A DNA stretch of 64,000 nucleotides, taken from Propionibacteriales bacterium. GTDB taxonomy: Bacteria > Actinomycetota > Actinomycetes > Propionibacteriales > Nocardioidaceae. The DNA lies in NCBI GenBank assembly GCA_026392415.1, contig JAPLCC010000048.1:1-64000 (forward strand), written 5' to 3'. The position numbers and the translations under genes are program-made. The notes beneath the pieces are model-generated. The model did no database searches. It was given only the letters and a program-made list of their open reading frames with translations, and had not been told where the DNA came from. Shown here piece after piece: positions 17,837 to 25,709 of the stretch (its first letter is position 1; every line of letters begins with the position of its first letter).

Positions 17837-18749
17837 CGAACGGATCGCCGCGATCGACTGCGGCACCAACACCATCAAACTGCTGGTCGGTGACCCTGCC
17901 GGCGACCCCGCGGGTGTGCGCCGCGAGAGCCGGATGGTCCGGCTGGGCCAGGGCGTGGACGCGACCGGCCTGCTCGCCCCCGACGCGCTGGCCCGCACGT
18001 TCGCGGCCATCGACGAGTTCGCCGCGATCATCCGCGAGGCGGGTGTCGAACGGATCCGGTTCTGTGCGACCTCGGCGACCCGCGACGCCGGCAACTCCGC
18101 CGAGTTCACGGACGGAGTGGTGTCCCGACTCGGCATCGTGCCCGAGGTGCTGTCGGGCATCGAGGAGGCGCGGCTGGCCTTCGGGGGAGCGGTGCGCGGA
18201 CTGGCCGCGGCGGGCCTCGCGAGTCCGGTGCTGGTGTTCGATGTCGGCGGCGGCTCCACCGAGCTGATCCTGGGTGATCCTGCCGAGGGACCGACAGGTG
18301 CGCACTCGATGGACATCGGCTCGGTGCGCTTGCACGAACGGCACGTCCGCCACGACCCGATCAGCGCCGAGGAGGTCGCTGCGGTCGTCCGCGACATCGA
18401 CGCCGCCCTCGACGCCTCGCCCGTCGACCCGGGCGCCGCCGCAGTCGTGATCGGCATCGCCGGCACGAACACGACGGTCGCGGCCGGCACCCTCGGCCTG
18501 GCCGCCTACGACCGGACGCTGATCCACGGCCAGGTGCTCTCCGTCGACGCCGTCCAGGCGCACGTCGAGGCGCTCCTGGGCATGACGGTCGCCGGGCGAC
18601 GCGAGCTCGGCTGGATGCACCCGGGTCGTGCGGATGTGATCGATGCGGGGGCCTTGATCGTCTCCCGGGTGCTCGCGCGGGTTGGCGTACCGACGATGAC
18701 GGTGGCGGAGACCGACATCCTCGACGGCATCGCCTGGTCACTGGTCTGA
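17829..18749 (+). CDS. ppx: Ppx/GppA-type exopolyphosphatase
   Basis: This 306-residue member of the ASKHA superfamily shows AAIDCGTNTIKLLV (phosphate 1 motif), FCATSATRDAGN, SGIEEARLAFGGA and FDVGGGSTELI (phosphate 2 motif). It is the short, two-domain form common in actinobacteria. The expected reaction is release of phosphate from polyphosphate or from (p)ppGpp-type substrates. ATG 17829 overlaps the end of the DUF501 gene by 8 bases, which suggests coupling within the eno-ftsB-DUF501-ppx run. Confidence 0.92.
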   Translation: MTDERIAAIDCGTNTIKLLVGDPAGDPAGVRRESRMVRLGQGVDATGLLAPDALARTFAAIDEFAAIIREAGVERIRFCATSATRDAGNSAEFTDGVVSRLGIVPEVLSGIEEARLAFGGAVRGLAAAGLASPVLVFDVGGGSTELILGDPAEGPTGAHSMDIGSVRLHERHVRHDPISAEEVAAVVRDIDAALDASPVDPGAAAVVIGIAGTNTTVAAGTLGLAAYDRTLIHGQVLSVDAVQAHVEALLGMTVAGRRELGWMHPGRADVIDAGALIVSRVLARVGVPTMTVAETDILDGIAWSLV

Positions 18750-18809
18750 GCCGACCCGATCCGATCCGGACTGCCATCCCCGATGAGCGGGGACTGGAAT
18801 GATGGCGGC

Positions 18810-19334
18810 GTGAGCACCGACCTCTTCGCCGTCACCGTCCTCGGTCACGATCGTCCCGGCATCATCGCGGCGACCACTGCTGGCCTCGCCGAGCTCGGGC
18901 TCAACATCGAGGACACCACGATGACGCTGCTGCGCGGGCACTTCTCGATGATGCTGCTCTGCCGGGGTTCTGCCGGCCGGGCCGAGATCGAGGCTGCGCT
19001 CGCTCCGCTGGCCGCAGACGGTGACCTCGACGTCGCCGTGCGGCCGGTGACCGACGAGCCGTCGCACGCCAGTGATGGCACCCCATGGGTGTTGACCGTG
19101 CACGGCGGCGACCGCTCGGGCATCGTGTCGGCGATCGTGGCCGAGGTCGCGGCCATCGGCGGCAACATCACCGACCTCACCACCCGTCTCGCCGGTGACC
19201 TCTACCTGCTCGTCGCTGAGCTCGACCTGCCCGCCGGCACGGATGCGTCCAGGCTCGACGCGACGGTGAGCGCAGCCGCAGCGGGCCTCGGCGTCACCGC
19301 TTCGTTGCGGCCGGTCGAGGCCGACGATCTGTGA
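18810..19334 (+). CDS. Double-ACT domain protein (GcvR-like)
   Basis: This 174-residue protein consists of two ACT domains in tandem (about residues 3-78 and 90-170), each beginning with a hydrophobic strand and the GxDRxGI turn (LGHDRPGIIA and HGGDRSGIVS). Proteins of this layout resemble the glycine cleavage regulator GcvR, which senses amino acids; the ligand here is unknown. GTG 18810 was chosen because AATGAT lies 7 bases upstream as a leaderless -10 box; ATG 18783 would place the start before that box. The stop overlaps the def start (GTGA). Confidence 0.85.
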   Translation: MSTDLFAVTVLGHDRPGIIAATTAGLAELGLNIEDTTMTLLRGHFSMMLLCRGSAGRAEIEAALAPLAADGDLDVAVRPVTDEPSHASDGTPWVLTVHGGDRSGIVSAIVAEVAAIGGNITDLTTRLAGDLYLLVAELDLPAGTDASRLDATVSAAAAGLGVTASLRPVEADDL

Positions 19335-19909
19335 GCACTCCCGTGGACACGGAGCAGGGGAGTGCGCGGCTCGCGGCGTGGTCCGAAGCCGAGCTCGGCG
19401 TCGAGGGCGCCGTGCTCGACGTGGTCCGGGCGCCGGCCGGTGTGCTCTCGGCTCGGGGCGACGACGTCGACCCGACCGCGCCCGAGGTCGTGCAGCTCGC
19501 CGCCGACCTGGTCGCGACCATGCGGGTCAGTCCGGGCTGTGTCGGCCTCGCAGCCAACCAGGTCGGAGTGGGCGCGCGGGTCTTCTGCGTCGACGTGTCC
19601 GACCACCCGAAGGCGCGCACCCGGCACGGCACCTTCGTGCTCTGCAACGCCGAGGTCGTCGAGGCGAGCCGCAACGAGAAGGCGCGGGAGGGATGCATGA
19701 GCGTCCCCGACTTCACGGGTGACGTGAAGCGCGGCTCGCGGCTCGTCGTGCGGGGCCAGCTGCCGGCCACCGGCGAGGAGGTCGTCTTCGCGACCGACGC
19801 GTTCGAGGCCCGCGCGCTGCAGCACGAGATCGACCACACCGACGGGCTGTTGTTCCTGGATCGGGTGGCCGGTGCCCACGCCATCTATCCTCGCCAGACC
19901 TACTTGTGA
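19331..19909 (+). CDS. def: Peptide deformylase
   Basis: This 192-residue protein has all three deformylase motifs: GLAANQVG (residues 72-79), EGCMS (120-124) and HEIDH (165-169); the Cys and both His bind the metal and Glu 166 is catalytic. It removes the formyl group from nascent N-termini. Motif 2 has Met where Leu is usual (EGCLS), a common type 1B or III variation. The GTG start overlaps the ACT-protein stop by four bases, so the genes are coupled. The tRNA gene follows after 6 bases. Confidence 0.95.
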   Translation: MSTPVDTEQGSARLAAWSEAELGVEGAVLDVVRAPAGVLSARGDDVDPTAPEVVQLAADLVATMRVSPGCVGLAANQVGVGARVFCVDVSDHPKARTRHGTFVLCNAEVVEASRNEKAREGCMSVPDFTGDVKRGSRLVVRGQLPATGEEVVFATDAFEARALQHEIDHTDGLLFLDRVAGAHAIYPRQTYL

Positions 19910-19915
19910 GGGAAC

Positions 19916-19989
19916 GCCCCCGTATCCCAACTGGCAGAGGACGCCGGCTTAAAACCGGCACAGTCTGGGTTCGAATCCCAGCGGGGGCA
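19916..19989 (+). tRNA. tRNA with UAA anticodon (Leu by anticodon), class I shape
   Basis: A complete cloverleaf can be drawn. The acceptor stem GCCCCCG pairs with CGGGGGC and the discriminator is A. The D arm has AACTGGCAGA in the loop. The anticodon stem GCCGG/CCGGC holds the loop CTTAAAA, which gives anticodon UAA for codon UUA (Leu). The T arm is CTGGG-TTCGAAT-CCCAG. CCA is not encoded. The variable region is only ACAGT, five bases, whereas bacterial tRNA-Leu is a class II tRNA with a long variable arm. The UAA anticodon and the class I body therefore conflict, so the amino acid identity is uncertain. Confidence 0.85.
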
Positions 19990-19993
19990 CCGT

Positions 19994-20287
19994 TCAGAAG
20001 GTCCGGGACTCGACGAGCGTCAGGATCCGCGGTTCGCCGTGTGCAGCCAGCTGCTGCTGGGACTGCGGCGTCTGCCAGACTTTCTGCAACAACTGGCCGA
20101 AGGCCTCGGCGACGCCGGTCGTGTCGAAGTCGAGCTCGACAATCACCTCGTGCGGGTCGTCGGTGCGTCGGGTGACGCGGTAGGAGCGGACCCCGTTGTC
20201 CGCCCGGAATCGGTCGAACCTGTCGAAGGCCTGCTTCCAGCTGTCGTAGTCGTGGACGGTGTTCTCGATGTGGAGTGTCGTGGTCAT
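19994..20287 (-). CDS. Small dimeric alpha/beta-barrel-like protein
   Basis: This 97-residue protein has the repeated beta-alpha-beta rhythm of the antibiotic biosynthesis monooxygenase-like fold: LHIENTVHDYDSWKQAFDRF, YRVTRRTDDPHEVIVELDF and helix VAEAFGQLLQKVWQ. The family assignment is by pattern only and no active site can be named. ATG 20287 is preferred to the upstream in-frame start, since it begins directly at the first strand. It is divergent from a LuxR-type regulator gene with an 18-base palindrome between them, so it is the probable target of that regulator. Confidence 0.65.
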   Translation of the reverse strand: MTTTLHIENTVHDYDSWKQAFDRFDRFRADNGVRSYRVTRRTDDPHEVIVELDFDTTGVAEAFGQLLQKVWQTPQSQQQLAAHGEPRILTLVESRTF

Positions 20288-20321
20288 GGGGCAAGCCTGC
20301 GCGGCTGTGACGACCTCGAAC

Positions 20322-20339
20322 ATCCCCGAACTCGGGGAT
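20322..20339. promoter_or_regulatory. Perfect 18-base palindrome, candidate operator
   Basis: ATCCCCGA-AC-TCGGGGAT has perfect 8-base arms. It lies in the 86-base spacer between the small alpha/beta protein gene (minus) and the LuxR-type regulator gene (plus), upstream of TACGCT, the probable -10 box of the regulator. It is the likeliest binding site for the neighbouring regulator (inference). Confidence 0.5.
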
Positions 20340-20373
20340 CCTGCGGTTGCTCGAACCGTCCTACGCTGCAGGG

Positions 20374-21324
20374 GTGGACCTGATCGCGCGCGCCGAGCAG
20401 CACTGTCGCGCGGGGCTCTCCGACCGCGTGTTGCGCGAGCGACTGCTCGAGACCATCCGTTCCGCGGTGCCTTTCGACGCCCACGTCTTCGCCCTCACCG
20501 ACCCGGTCACCGGGGTCGGGAGCTCACCCCATGCCACCGTTCCGGGTGAGGCGATGGTGCAGTTGCGCGACGTCATTCGCCGGCGTTACCGGGGTCTTGA
20601 CCCCGGCGAATGGCTGTCGTGGCTCGGCAGGTTCGCCGTCACCGATGTCGCCCTGGTGACCTTCGCCGACCGGTACGGCGCCTGGGGCTGGCTGGAGCTC
20701 TGGCGGACCGGCGGTACGCCGTACCGACCCGAGGAGCGTGCCGCGCTCGACGCACTGCGCCCGGTCGTCACGACCGGGTTGCGCCTCGCCGCGGCGCGGA
20801 CCTTCGTCGATCCTCCCGACGACCTGGTGCAGCTGGAACCCGGCGTCGTGCTGCTCGACGGTGCCCTCCAGGTCCGGTCGCAGACGGATGCGGCTGGTGA
20901 GGCGCTGCTGCGGCTGCTCCCGCCGGAGGAACCCGTCCCGCCCGTGCCCGCAGCGGCGTACAACGTGGGCGCGGCGCTGCTCGCTCGCGACGAGGCTGGC
21001 CGACCGTGGGAGCCGTCGGCCCGTGTGCACCTCGGGGCCAACCGCTGGGTCAGCGTTCGCGCCGCCCGTCTGGGTTCGGAGATCGCGGTCTCGATCGGGC
21101 CCGCCACGGCCGCGGAAAGGACTGACCTCCTGGCCCGGGTGCACGGGCTCTCGCCGCGCGAGACCGAAGTGCTCGGGCTGGCTGTGCACGGCCTGGACAC
21201 TCGGGCGATCGCCGAACGCCTGGTCATCGCGCCGACCACGGCCGAGGACCATCTCCGGGCGCTGCTCGCCAAGACCGGTTCCGCTTCGCGACAGGTGCTC
21301 ATGTCGCGAGCCCTTGGCGTCTGA
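20374..21324 (+). CDS. LuxR-type HTH transcriptional regulator
   Basis: This 316-residue protein ends in a LuxR/GerE helix-turn-helix (about residues 255-315: LSPRETEVLGLAVHGLDTRA, IAERLVIAPTTAEDHLRALL). The N-terminal 200 residues resemble GAF-like sensing regions (AVPFDAHVFALTDPVTGVG, RYGAWGWLELWR). No response-regulator receiver domain is present, so the input is probably a small ligand. GTG 20374 lies 7 bases after TACGCT and gives a leaderless mRNA; an in-frame TTG at 20347 precedes that box. Confidence 0.85.
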   Translation: MDLIARAEQHCRAGLSDRVLRERLLETIRSAVPFDAHVFALTDPVTGVGSSPHATVPGEAMVQLRDVIRRRYRGLDPGEWLSWLGRFAVTDVALVTFADRYGAWGWLELWRTGGTPYRPEERAALDALRPVVTTGLRLAAARTFVDPPDDLVQLEPGVVLLDGALQVRSQTDAAGEALLRLLPPEEPVPPVPAAAYNVGAALLARDEAGRPWEPSARVHLGANRWVSVRAARLGSEIAVSIGPATAAERTDLLARVHGLSPRETEVLGLAVHGLDTRAIAERLVIAPTTAEDHLRALLAKTGSASRQVLMSRALGV

Positions 21325-21336
21325 CACCCTCCTTTC

Positions 21337-21358
21337 TTGACTTCAGGTCGACCTGAAG
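21337..21358 (+). promoter_or_regulatory. MerR-type palindrome overlapping a -35 box
   Basis: TTGACT (21337-21342) overlaps the perfect palindrome CTTCAGGTCGACCTGAAG (21341-21358). A -35 hexamer at the outer edge of a dyad, followed by an over-long spacer, is the layout used by MerR-family regulators. No clear -10 is seen at 19-20 bases. The downstream methyltransferase gene starts at 21374. Confidence 0.5.
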
Positions 21359-21373
21359 CGGGAGAGTGTCTCC

Positions 21374-22063
21374 ATGCGCCACCACGACCACAAGCACTCT
21401 CACGACGACGACCTCGACACGCTCCGCCAGGCCCTGACCGCCGAGGCATGGAACGAGCGGTACTCCGGCAGTGACCGGGTCTGGAGCGGCAAGCCCAACC
21501 AGCGCCTCGTCGAGCAGGCCGCCGACCTCGATCCCGGCACCGCGCTCGACGTCGCCTGCGGGGAGGGCGGCGACGCGATCTGGCTCGCCCGCCAGGGTTG
21601 GGAGGTCACCGCGGTCGACGTGTCGGAGGTCGCCCTGGAGAAGGTCGCCACGCATGCGGAGGACGCCGGTGTCTCCGGCCACCTCAGGATCGGCCTGTAC
21701 GACGCGCTGCGCGAACCCCGGCCCGCGGGCCACCACACCTTCGACCTGGTGACGGTCAGCTTCCTCCACGTCCCGGTCCCCGACTTCGACGTCATCTACC
21801 GGGGCATCGCCGAGGCGGTCGCGCCGGGCGGGCGGTTGCTGGTCACCGCGCACCACCCCCACGACGTCGAGTCGGGTGCCCGCCACTCGCACGGCGACGG
21901 GTTGCTGTTCGAGCCCGAGCGGGTGCTCGAGGCGCTGGGGGTAGCCGCGGACGGCTCTCCGTGGGTGGTCGAGGTCGCCGAGATCCAGGACCGCGAGCAG
22001 GCGATGCCGGACGGACCGATGAAGGTGCGTGACACCGTCGTGCGACTGCGCCGCGCGGGCTGA
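21374..22063 (+). CDS. Class I SAM-dependent methyltransferase with His-rich N-terminus
   Basis: This 229-residue methyltransferase has motif I LDVACGEGGDAIWLARQG, motif II EVTAVDVS and the post-I acidic residue, as in the TehB/thiopurine methyltransferase group. The N-terminus HHDHKHSHDDD has five His in eleven residues and could bind metal. TehB-like enzymes detoxify tellurite or selenite, and others act on thiols or quinones; the substrate here is unknown. The upstream MerR-type dyad suggests induction by a metal, oxidant or drug (inference). Start ATG 21374, preceded by GGGAGA. Confidence 0.8.
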   Translation: MRHHDHKHSHDDDLDTLRQALTAEAWNERYSGSDRVWSGKPNQRLVEQAADLDPGTALDVACGEGGDAIWLARQGWEVTAVDVSEVALEKVATHAEDAGVSGHLRIGLYDALREPRPAGHHTFDLVTVSFLHVPVPDFDVIYRGIAEAVAPGGRLLVTAHHPHDVESGARHSHGDGLLFEPERVLEALGVAADGSPWVVEVAEIQDREQAMPDGPMKVRDTVVRLRRAG

Positions 22064-22098
22064 GGATCACCTTCGCGCGGTCGGCTCGTTGAACGAGC

Positions 22099-23616
22099 GT
22101 GCGGACTGGAACGCGTTCTATCGTCCTGGCGGTCACGGCTGCCCTCCTCGCCGGCGGGCTCACCGGCCTGAGCCCGGCGCGCGCCCAGGAGTCGGCTCCG
22201 CTGGCGGGGCCAGCGGCCGTCGAACGAGCGCAGGCGGAACCGGCGCAGCCACAGCTGCGCCGCAAGGGCCGCTGGCTGGTGGACGAGCAGGGTCGGGTCG
22301 TGATCGTCCACGGCTTCAACCTGGTCTGGAAGCTCGACCCCTACGTGCCACCGGACACCGCAGAGGGATTCACCGAGGCCGACGCCGAGTGGCTCGCGCA
22401 GTACGGGTTCAACGGCGTACGCCTCGGCACCTTGTGGGCGGGCCTGACCCCGGACGCCCCCGGCGTCGGCGACCCGGCGTACCGCGACGGTTGGCAGCGG
22501 GTGATGGACCTGCTCGCCGACCGCGGCATCTGGATGCAGCTCGACATGCACCAGGACCAGTGGCACGAGACCTATGGCGGCGAGGGCGTCCCGGACTGGG
22601 CGCTGCACCGTCCGAAGCTGTTGAGCCTGCTTCCGCCGATCAACCTGCCGTTCCCGATGGGTTACTGGACGCCGGAGAACTCGCTGGTCTTCGACGAGTT
22701 CTGGGCCAACAAGCACCACGGCGTCGACGACTGGGCCGCCGCCTGGCAGGTGGCGGCGGGTTGGTGGAAGAACCAGTCGCACCTCATGGGCTACGACCTC
22801 ATGAACGAACCGTGGATGGGTCTGGAGTGGCTCGCCTGCTTCACCGGCGGGTGCCAGAACGCCTACGTGAAGGAGCTCCAGCCGGCCTTCGAGAAGGCCA
22901 CCCGCGCCATCCGTCAGATCGATCCCGACAACGTGGTCTGGTGGGAACCCCAGCAGCTCGCGGCCGGTCGACCGGTGCCGACCTTCCTCGAGCCGATGGC
23001 GGGGGAGGACCAGCTCGGCTACTCGTGGCACAACTACTGCCAGGACGTGTTCCTGGAGTCGCAGGGCCTGCCCTTCGGCAACGTCGAGAACTGCTGGAAG
23101 TTCAGCCAGGAACGTACGTCGACCGCACTCGCCCAGGCCAAGCGGATCAACGCCGCGCCCATGATGAGTGAGTGGGGCGCGACCGACAACCTTCGCGCGA
23201 TCGAGATCGACGCGGCCGTGGCCGACCAGAACCTGATGGGCTGGTCGCACTGGGCCTACAAGCAGTGGCAGGACCCGACGACCGCCGATGACGCACAGGG
23301 GATGTTCCACGACGACACGGACTTCTCCTCGGTCAAGCAGGAGAAGCTGCGGTTGCTGGTACGGACCTACGCACAGGCCACGGCGGGGGAGCCGCTGTCG
23401 ATGAGCTTCGACGCGAAGACGGGGGACTTCTCCTACAAGTACCGCGCCAGCGGCATCGAGGCGCCGACCGAGATCTTCGTCAGCCCGCTCCACTACGCCG
23501 ACGGCTACCGCGTCGAGGTCACCAACGGCACCTGGGCACCCGGCCCGGCCGGTCGGATCCTGGTGCGCCCGGTCACGGCGGGCAGCGAGGTCGTCGTCCG
23601 GGTCACGGCACGCTGA
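22099..23616 (+). CDS. Secreted glycoside hydrolase family 5 (endoglycoceramidase-like)
   Basis: This 505-residue exported enzyme has a clear signal peptide (IVLAVTAALLAGGLTGL, cleavage after ARA at about residue 29). The catalytic barrel includes VIVHGFNLVWK, a WLAQYGFNGVRLGTLW strand, the acid/base in DLMNEPWMG (Glu 237) and the nucleophile in MMSEWG (Glu 358). These motifs and the C-terminal beta domain after residue 420 match the GH5 endoglycoceramidase/glycosylceramidase group of actinobacteria. It would cleave glycolipids or related beta-glycosides outside the cell. Start GTG 22099; no strong Shine-Dalgarno. It stands alone, 35 bases after the methyltransferase gene. Confidence 0.88.
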   Translation: MRTGTRSIVLAVTAALLAGGLTGLSPARAQESAPLAGPAAVERAQAEPAQPQLRRKGRWLVDEQGRVVIVHGFNLVWKLDPYVPPDTAEGFTEADAEWLAQYGFNGVRLGTLWAGLTPDAPGVGDPAYRDGWQRVMDLLADRGIWMQLDMHQDQWHETYGGEGVPDWALHRPKLLSLLPPINLPFPMGYWTPENSLVFDEFWANKHHGVDDWAAAWQVAAGWWKNQSHLMGYDLMNEPWMGLEWLACFTGGCQNAYVKELQPAFEKATRAIRQIDPDNVVWWEPQQLAAGRPVPTFLEPMAGEDQLGYSWHNYCQDVFLESQGLPFGNVENCWKFSQERTSTALAQAKRINAAPMMSEWGATDNLRAIEIDAAVADQNLMGWSHWAYKQWQDPTTADDAQGMFHDDTDFSSVKQEKLRLLVRTYAQATAGEPLSMSFDAKTGDFSYKYRASGIEAPTEIFVSPLHYADGYRVEVTNGTWAPGPAGRILVRPVTAGSEVVVRVTAR

Positions 23617-23672
23617 GGACTTTCGCGGGAACGTTCCTACCCGGCTGAGCGTTTTCTCTTCATCGAGCCACC

Positions 23673-23678
23673 TAGACT
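23673..23678 (+). promoter_or_regulatory. Putative -10 box of the Bax-inhibitor-like gene
   Basis: TAGACT lies 76 bases before ATG 23754 and gives a leader of about 70 bases that ends with GGAGGAG. No clear -35 is seen; GTTTTC lies at about the right distance. Confidence 0.4.
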
Positions 23679-23753
23679 GGTGGTACAGACGAAAGCGTGA
23701 CCAGGGCAGCCACCGTGGCGGTCCGGCAGACGCCCGAGCCTGCGGAGGAGATC

Positions 23754-24584
23754 ATGCGCAGCAACAACCCGGTGTTCAACCGCTCGGAGGAGTTCAACCG
23801 CTCCGGTGGAGCCGCCTACCAGGACTTCGGTCAGCAGCAGTACCCCGGCTACTCGCAGCCGGGTAGCCCCACGACCGAGTCCCGCCAGGGCCGGATGACG
23901 ATCGACACGGTCGTTCAGTCGACGGCCATCACCCTCGCGGTCACGATCGTCGTCGCAGCGGCCACGTGGTTCCTCACCCCCGACATCGAGGACGACGCAG
24001 CAGTCGCCGCGCTCGGCACTGCCCTGCTCGTGGGCTCCGGTGCCGCGTTCATCCTGTCGCTGGTCAACTCGTTCAAGAAGGTCATCAGCCCGGCGCTGGT
24101 CATCGCTTTCGCCGTCGCCGAGGGTGTCGCCCTCGGTGCGCTGAGCAAGTTCTACGACGCGATGTTCCCGAGCGACCAGTACGGCGGCATCGTCGTGCAG
24201 GCCGTGATCGGAACGTTCGCTGCCTTCGCCGGCACGCTCGCCGCCTACAAGTTCTTCGACATCAAGGTCGGCGACAAGTTCCGCACGTTCGTCGTCGCGG
24301 CGATGTTCGGCATGGTGGCCCTCGGCCTGATGGAGCTCGTGCTGAGCATGTTCGGCAGCCAGCTCGGTCTCTTCGGATTCGGCCCGCTCGGCCTGGTCTT
24401 CGCGATCGGTGGTCTGGTGCTCGGCGTGTTCATGCTGATCCTGGACTTCGACTTCATCGAGCGGGGTGTTGCTGCTGGCATCCCCGAGCGTGAGTCGTGG
24501 CGTGCGTCCTTCGGGCTGCTCGTCAGCCTGGTCTGGATCTACACCAATCTGCTCCGGATCCTCGCGATCCTGCAGTCCGACTGA
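23754..24584 (+). CDS. Bax inhibitor-1/YccA family membrane protein
   Basis: This 276-residue protein has a polar N-terminus (MRSNNPVFNRSEEFNR, typical of actinobacterial members), then about seven membrane helices starting near residue 62, with the conserved acidic stretch DFDFIERG between the last helices. The family includes YccA, YetJ (a pH-sensitive calcium leak channel) and Bax inhibitor-1. ATG 23754 has GGAGGAG 6-8 bases upstream; the GTG at 23697 was rejected because it lacks one and adds an untypical extension. Confidence 0.92.
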   Translation: MRSNNPVFNRSEEFNRSGGAAYQDFGQQQYPGYSQPGSPTTESRQGRMTIDTVVQSTAITLAVTIVVAAATWFLTPDIEDDAAVAALGTALLVGSGAAFILSLVNSFKKVISPALVIAFAVAEGVALGALSKFYDAMFPSDQYGGIVVQAVIGTFAAFAGTLAAYKFFDIKVGDKFRTFVVAAMFGMVALGLMELVLSMFGSQLGLFGFGPLGLVFAIGGLVLGVFMLILDFDFIERGVAAGIPERESWRASFGLLVSLVWIYTNLLRILAILQSD

Positions 24585-24596
24585 TCTGAGGGCCGA

Positions 24597-25658
24597 CTAC
24601 TCGTCGGACCTGACGGCCTCCGGCCCACCTGTGGTGGGTTCGGGGGCCGTCGCCATTTCGTGGGCCTCGGGGGCCTCGCCGGGCACGTGCTGGCGGCTGC
24701 GACGGTGCCGCAGCTCCACCCACAGGCCGCGAACGCCAGCCCGCAGGCCGCCGATCTCGGTGCCGTCCAGCTCGGTGCCGGGTTCGTTGACGGCCTGGAT
24801 CGCTGCCCGGCTCACCGGCATCACGCCCTCGCCACGGAACGCCTCGAGCTCGGCCTCGGCGGCCGGGACCTGCTCGAGCGCGGCCAGCACCGAGGGGACG
24901 AGGACTCCGGCGAGCGCCTTGTAGCCTTCCACCGACGGATGGAACTGGTCCGGTCCGAAGAGGAGCGCCGGTGCGGCCGCGAACTCCGGGCCGAGCACGT
25001 CACCGAGGGACACGGTCCGGGCACCCGCTTCGATGACCGCGATGGTCTGGGCGGCAGCGAGCCGACGCGACCAGGCGCGGGCGACCTGTCGCAGCGGGGG
25101 AGCGATCGGCTGCACCGTGCCCATGTCGGGGCAGGTGCCGACGACGACCTTCGCGCCGGCATCCATCAGTCGCCGTACGCCCTCGGAGAGGTAGCGCACC
25201 GAATGCGAGGGCCGCATCGTGTGGGTGACGTCGTTGCCCCCGATCAGGATCACGGTGACGTCAGGCTCGATCGGCAGGGCCCGGTCGACCTGACGGGCGA
25301 GGTCCGAGGACTTCGCGCCGACGACACAGAACTCCTTGAGGTAGACCCGTCGATCGGCGTGCTCGGCGATCGCGCTGGCGATCAGCGCTCCCGGCGTCTG
25401 CTCGACCCGATCGACGCCGTAGCCGGCGGCGCTGGAGTCGCCCAGGAGTGCCACCTTGATCGCCGGGCCGGGGCGGCCCCGGCCGTACCAACCCGTGGCG
25501 TCCGGCGGCGGCTCGTCGCGTGCCGGGCCGATCGTCCGGCGGGCCAGCCTGGCCTCGGCGCTGAGCACGCCGTAGAGGCCGGCGCCGAGCGCGGACAGGC
25601 CGCCGCCGCCGTACAACGCGGCGGCGGCCAGCTTGCGGGCTGCAGCGGCTTTGGTCAC
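24597..25658 (-). CDS. SGNH/GDSL hydrolase
   Basis: This 353-residue protein has a basic N-terminus, one hydrophobic segment (about residues 10-30, a signal anchor), and an SGNH domain with block I ALLGDSSAAGYG (nucleophile Ser), block III IGGNDV, and the C-terminal D-Q-F-H-P with the catalytic Asp and His. The last 70 residues are an Ala/Glu-rich tail. SGNH esterases act on acyl, acetyl or sugar esters; an envelope substrate is plausible given the membrane anchor. GTG 25658 is divergent from the cystathionine beta-synthase gene. Confidence 0.88.
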   Translation of the reverse strand: MTKAAAARKLAAAALYGGGGLSALGAGLYGVLSAEARLARRTIGPARDEPPPDATGWYGRGRPGPAIKVALLGDSSAAGYGVDRVEQTPGALIASAIAEHADRRVYLKEFCVVGAKSSDLARQVDRALPIEPDVTVILIGGNDVTHTMRPSHSVRYLSEGVRRLMDAGAKVVVGTCPDMGTVQPIAPPLRQVARAWSRRLAAAQTIAVIEAGARTVSLGDVLGPEFAAAPALLFGPDQFHPSVEGYKALAGVLVPSVLAALEQVPAAEAELEAFRGEGVMPVSRAAIQAVNEPGTELDGTEIGGLRAGVRGLWVELRHRRSRQHVPGEAPEAHEMATAPEPTTGGPEAVRSDE

Positions 25659-25709
25659 GCGGGCAACCTTAGGAGATGCGTCCTACGGACGGACGGCTAC
25701 GGTGAGGTC

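Noticed and set aside
19916-19989. tRNA gene as attachment site of an integrated element
   Set aside because: No integrase, no duplicated tRNA end and no foreign-looking DNA follow it.
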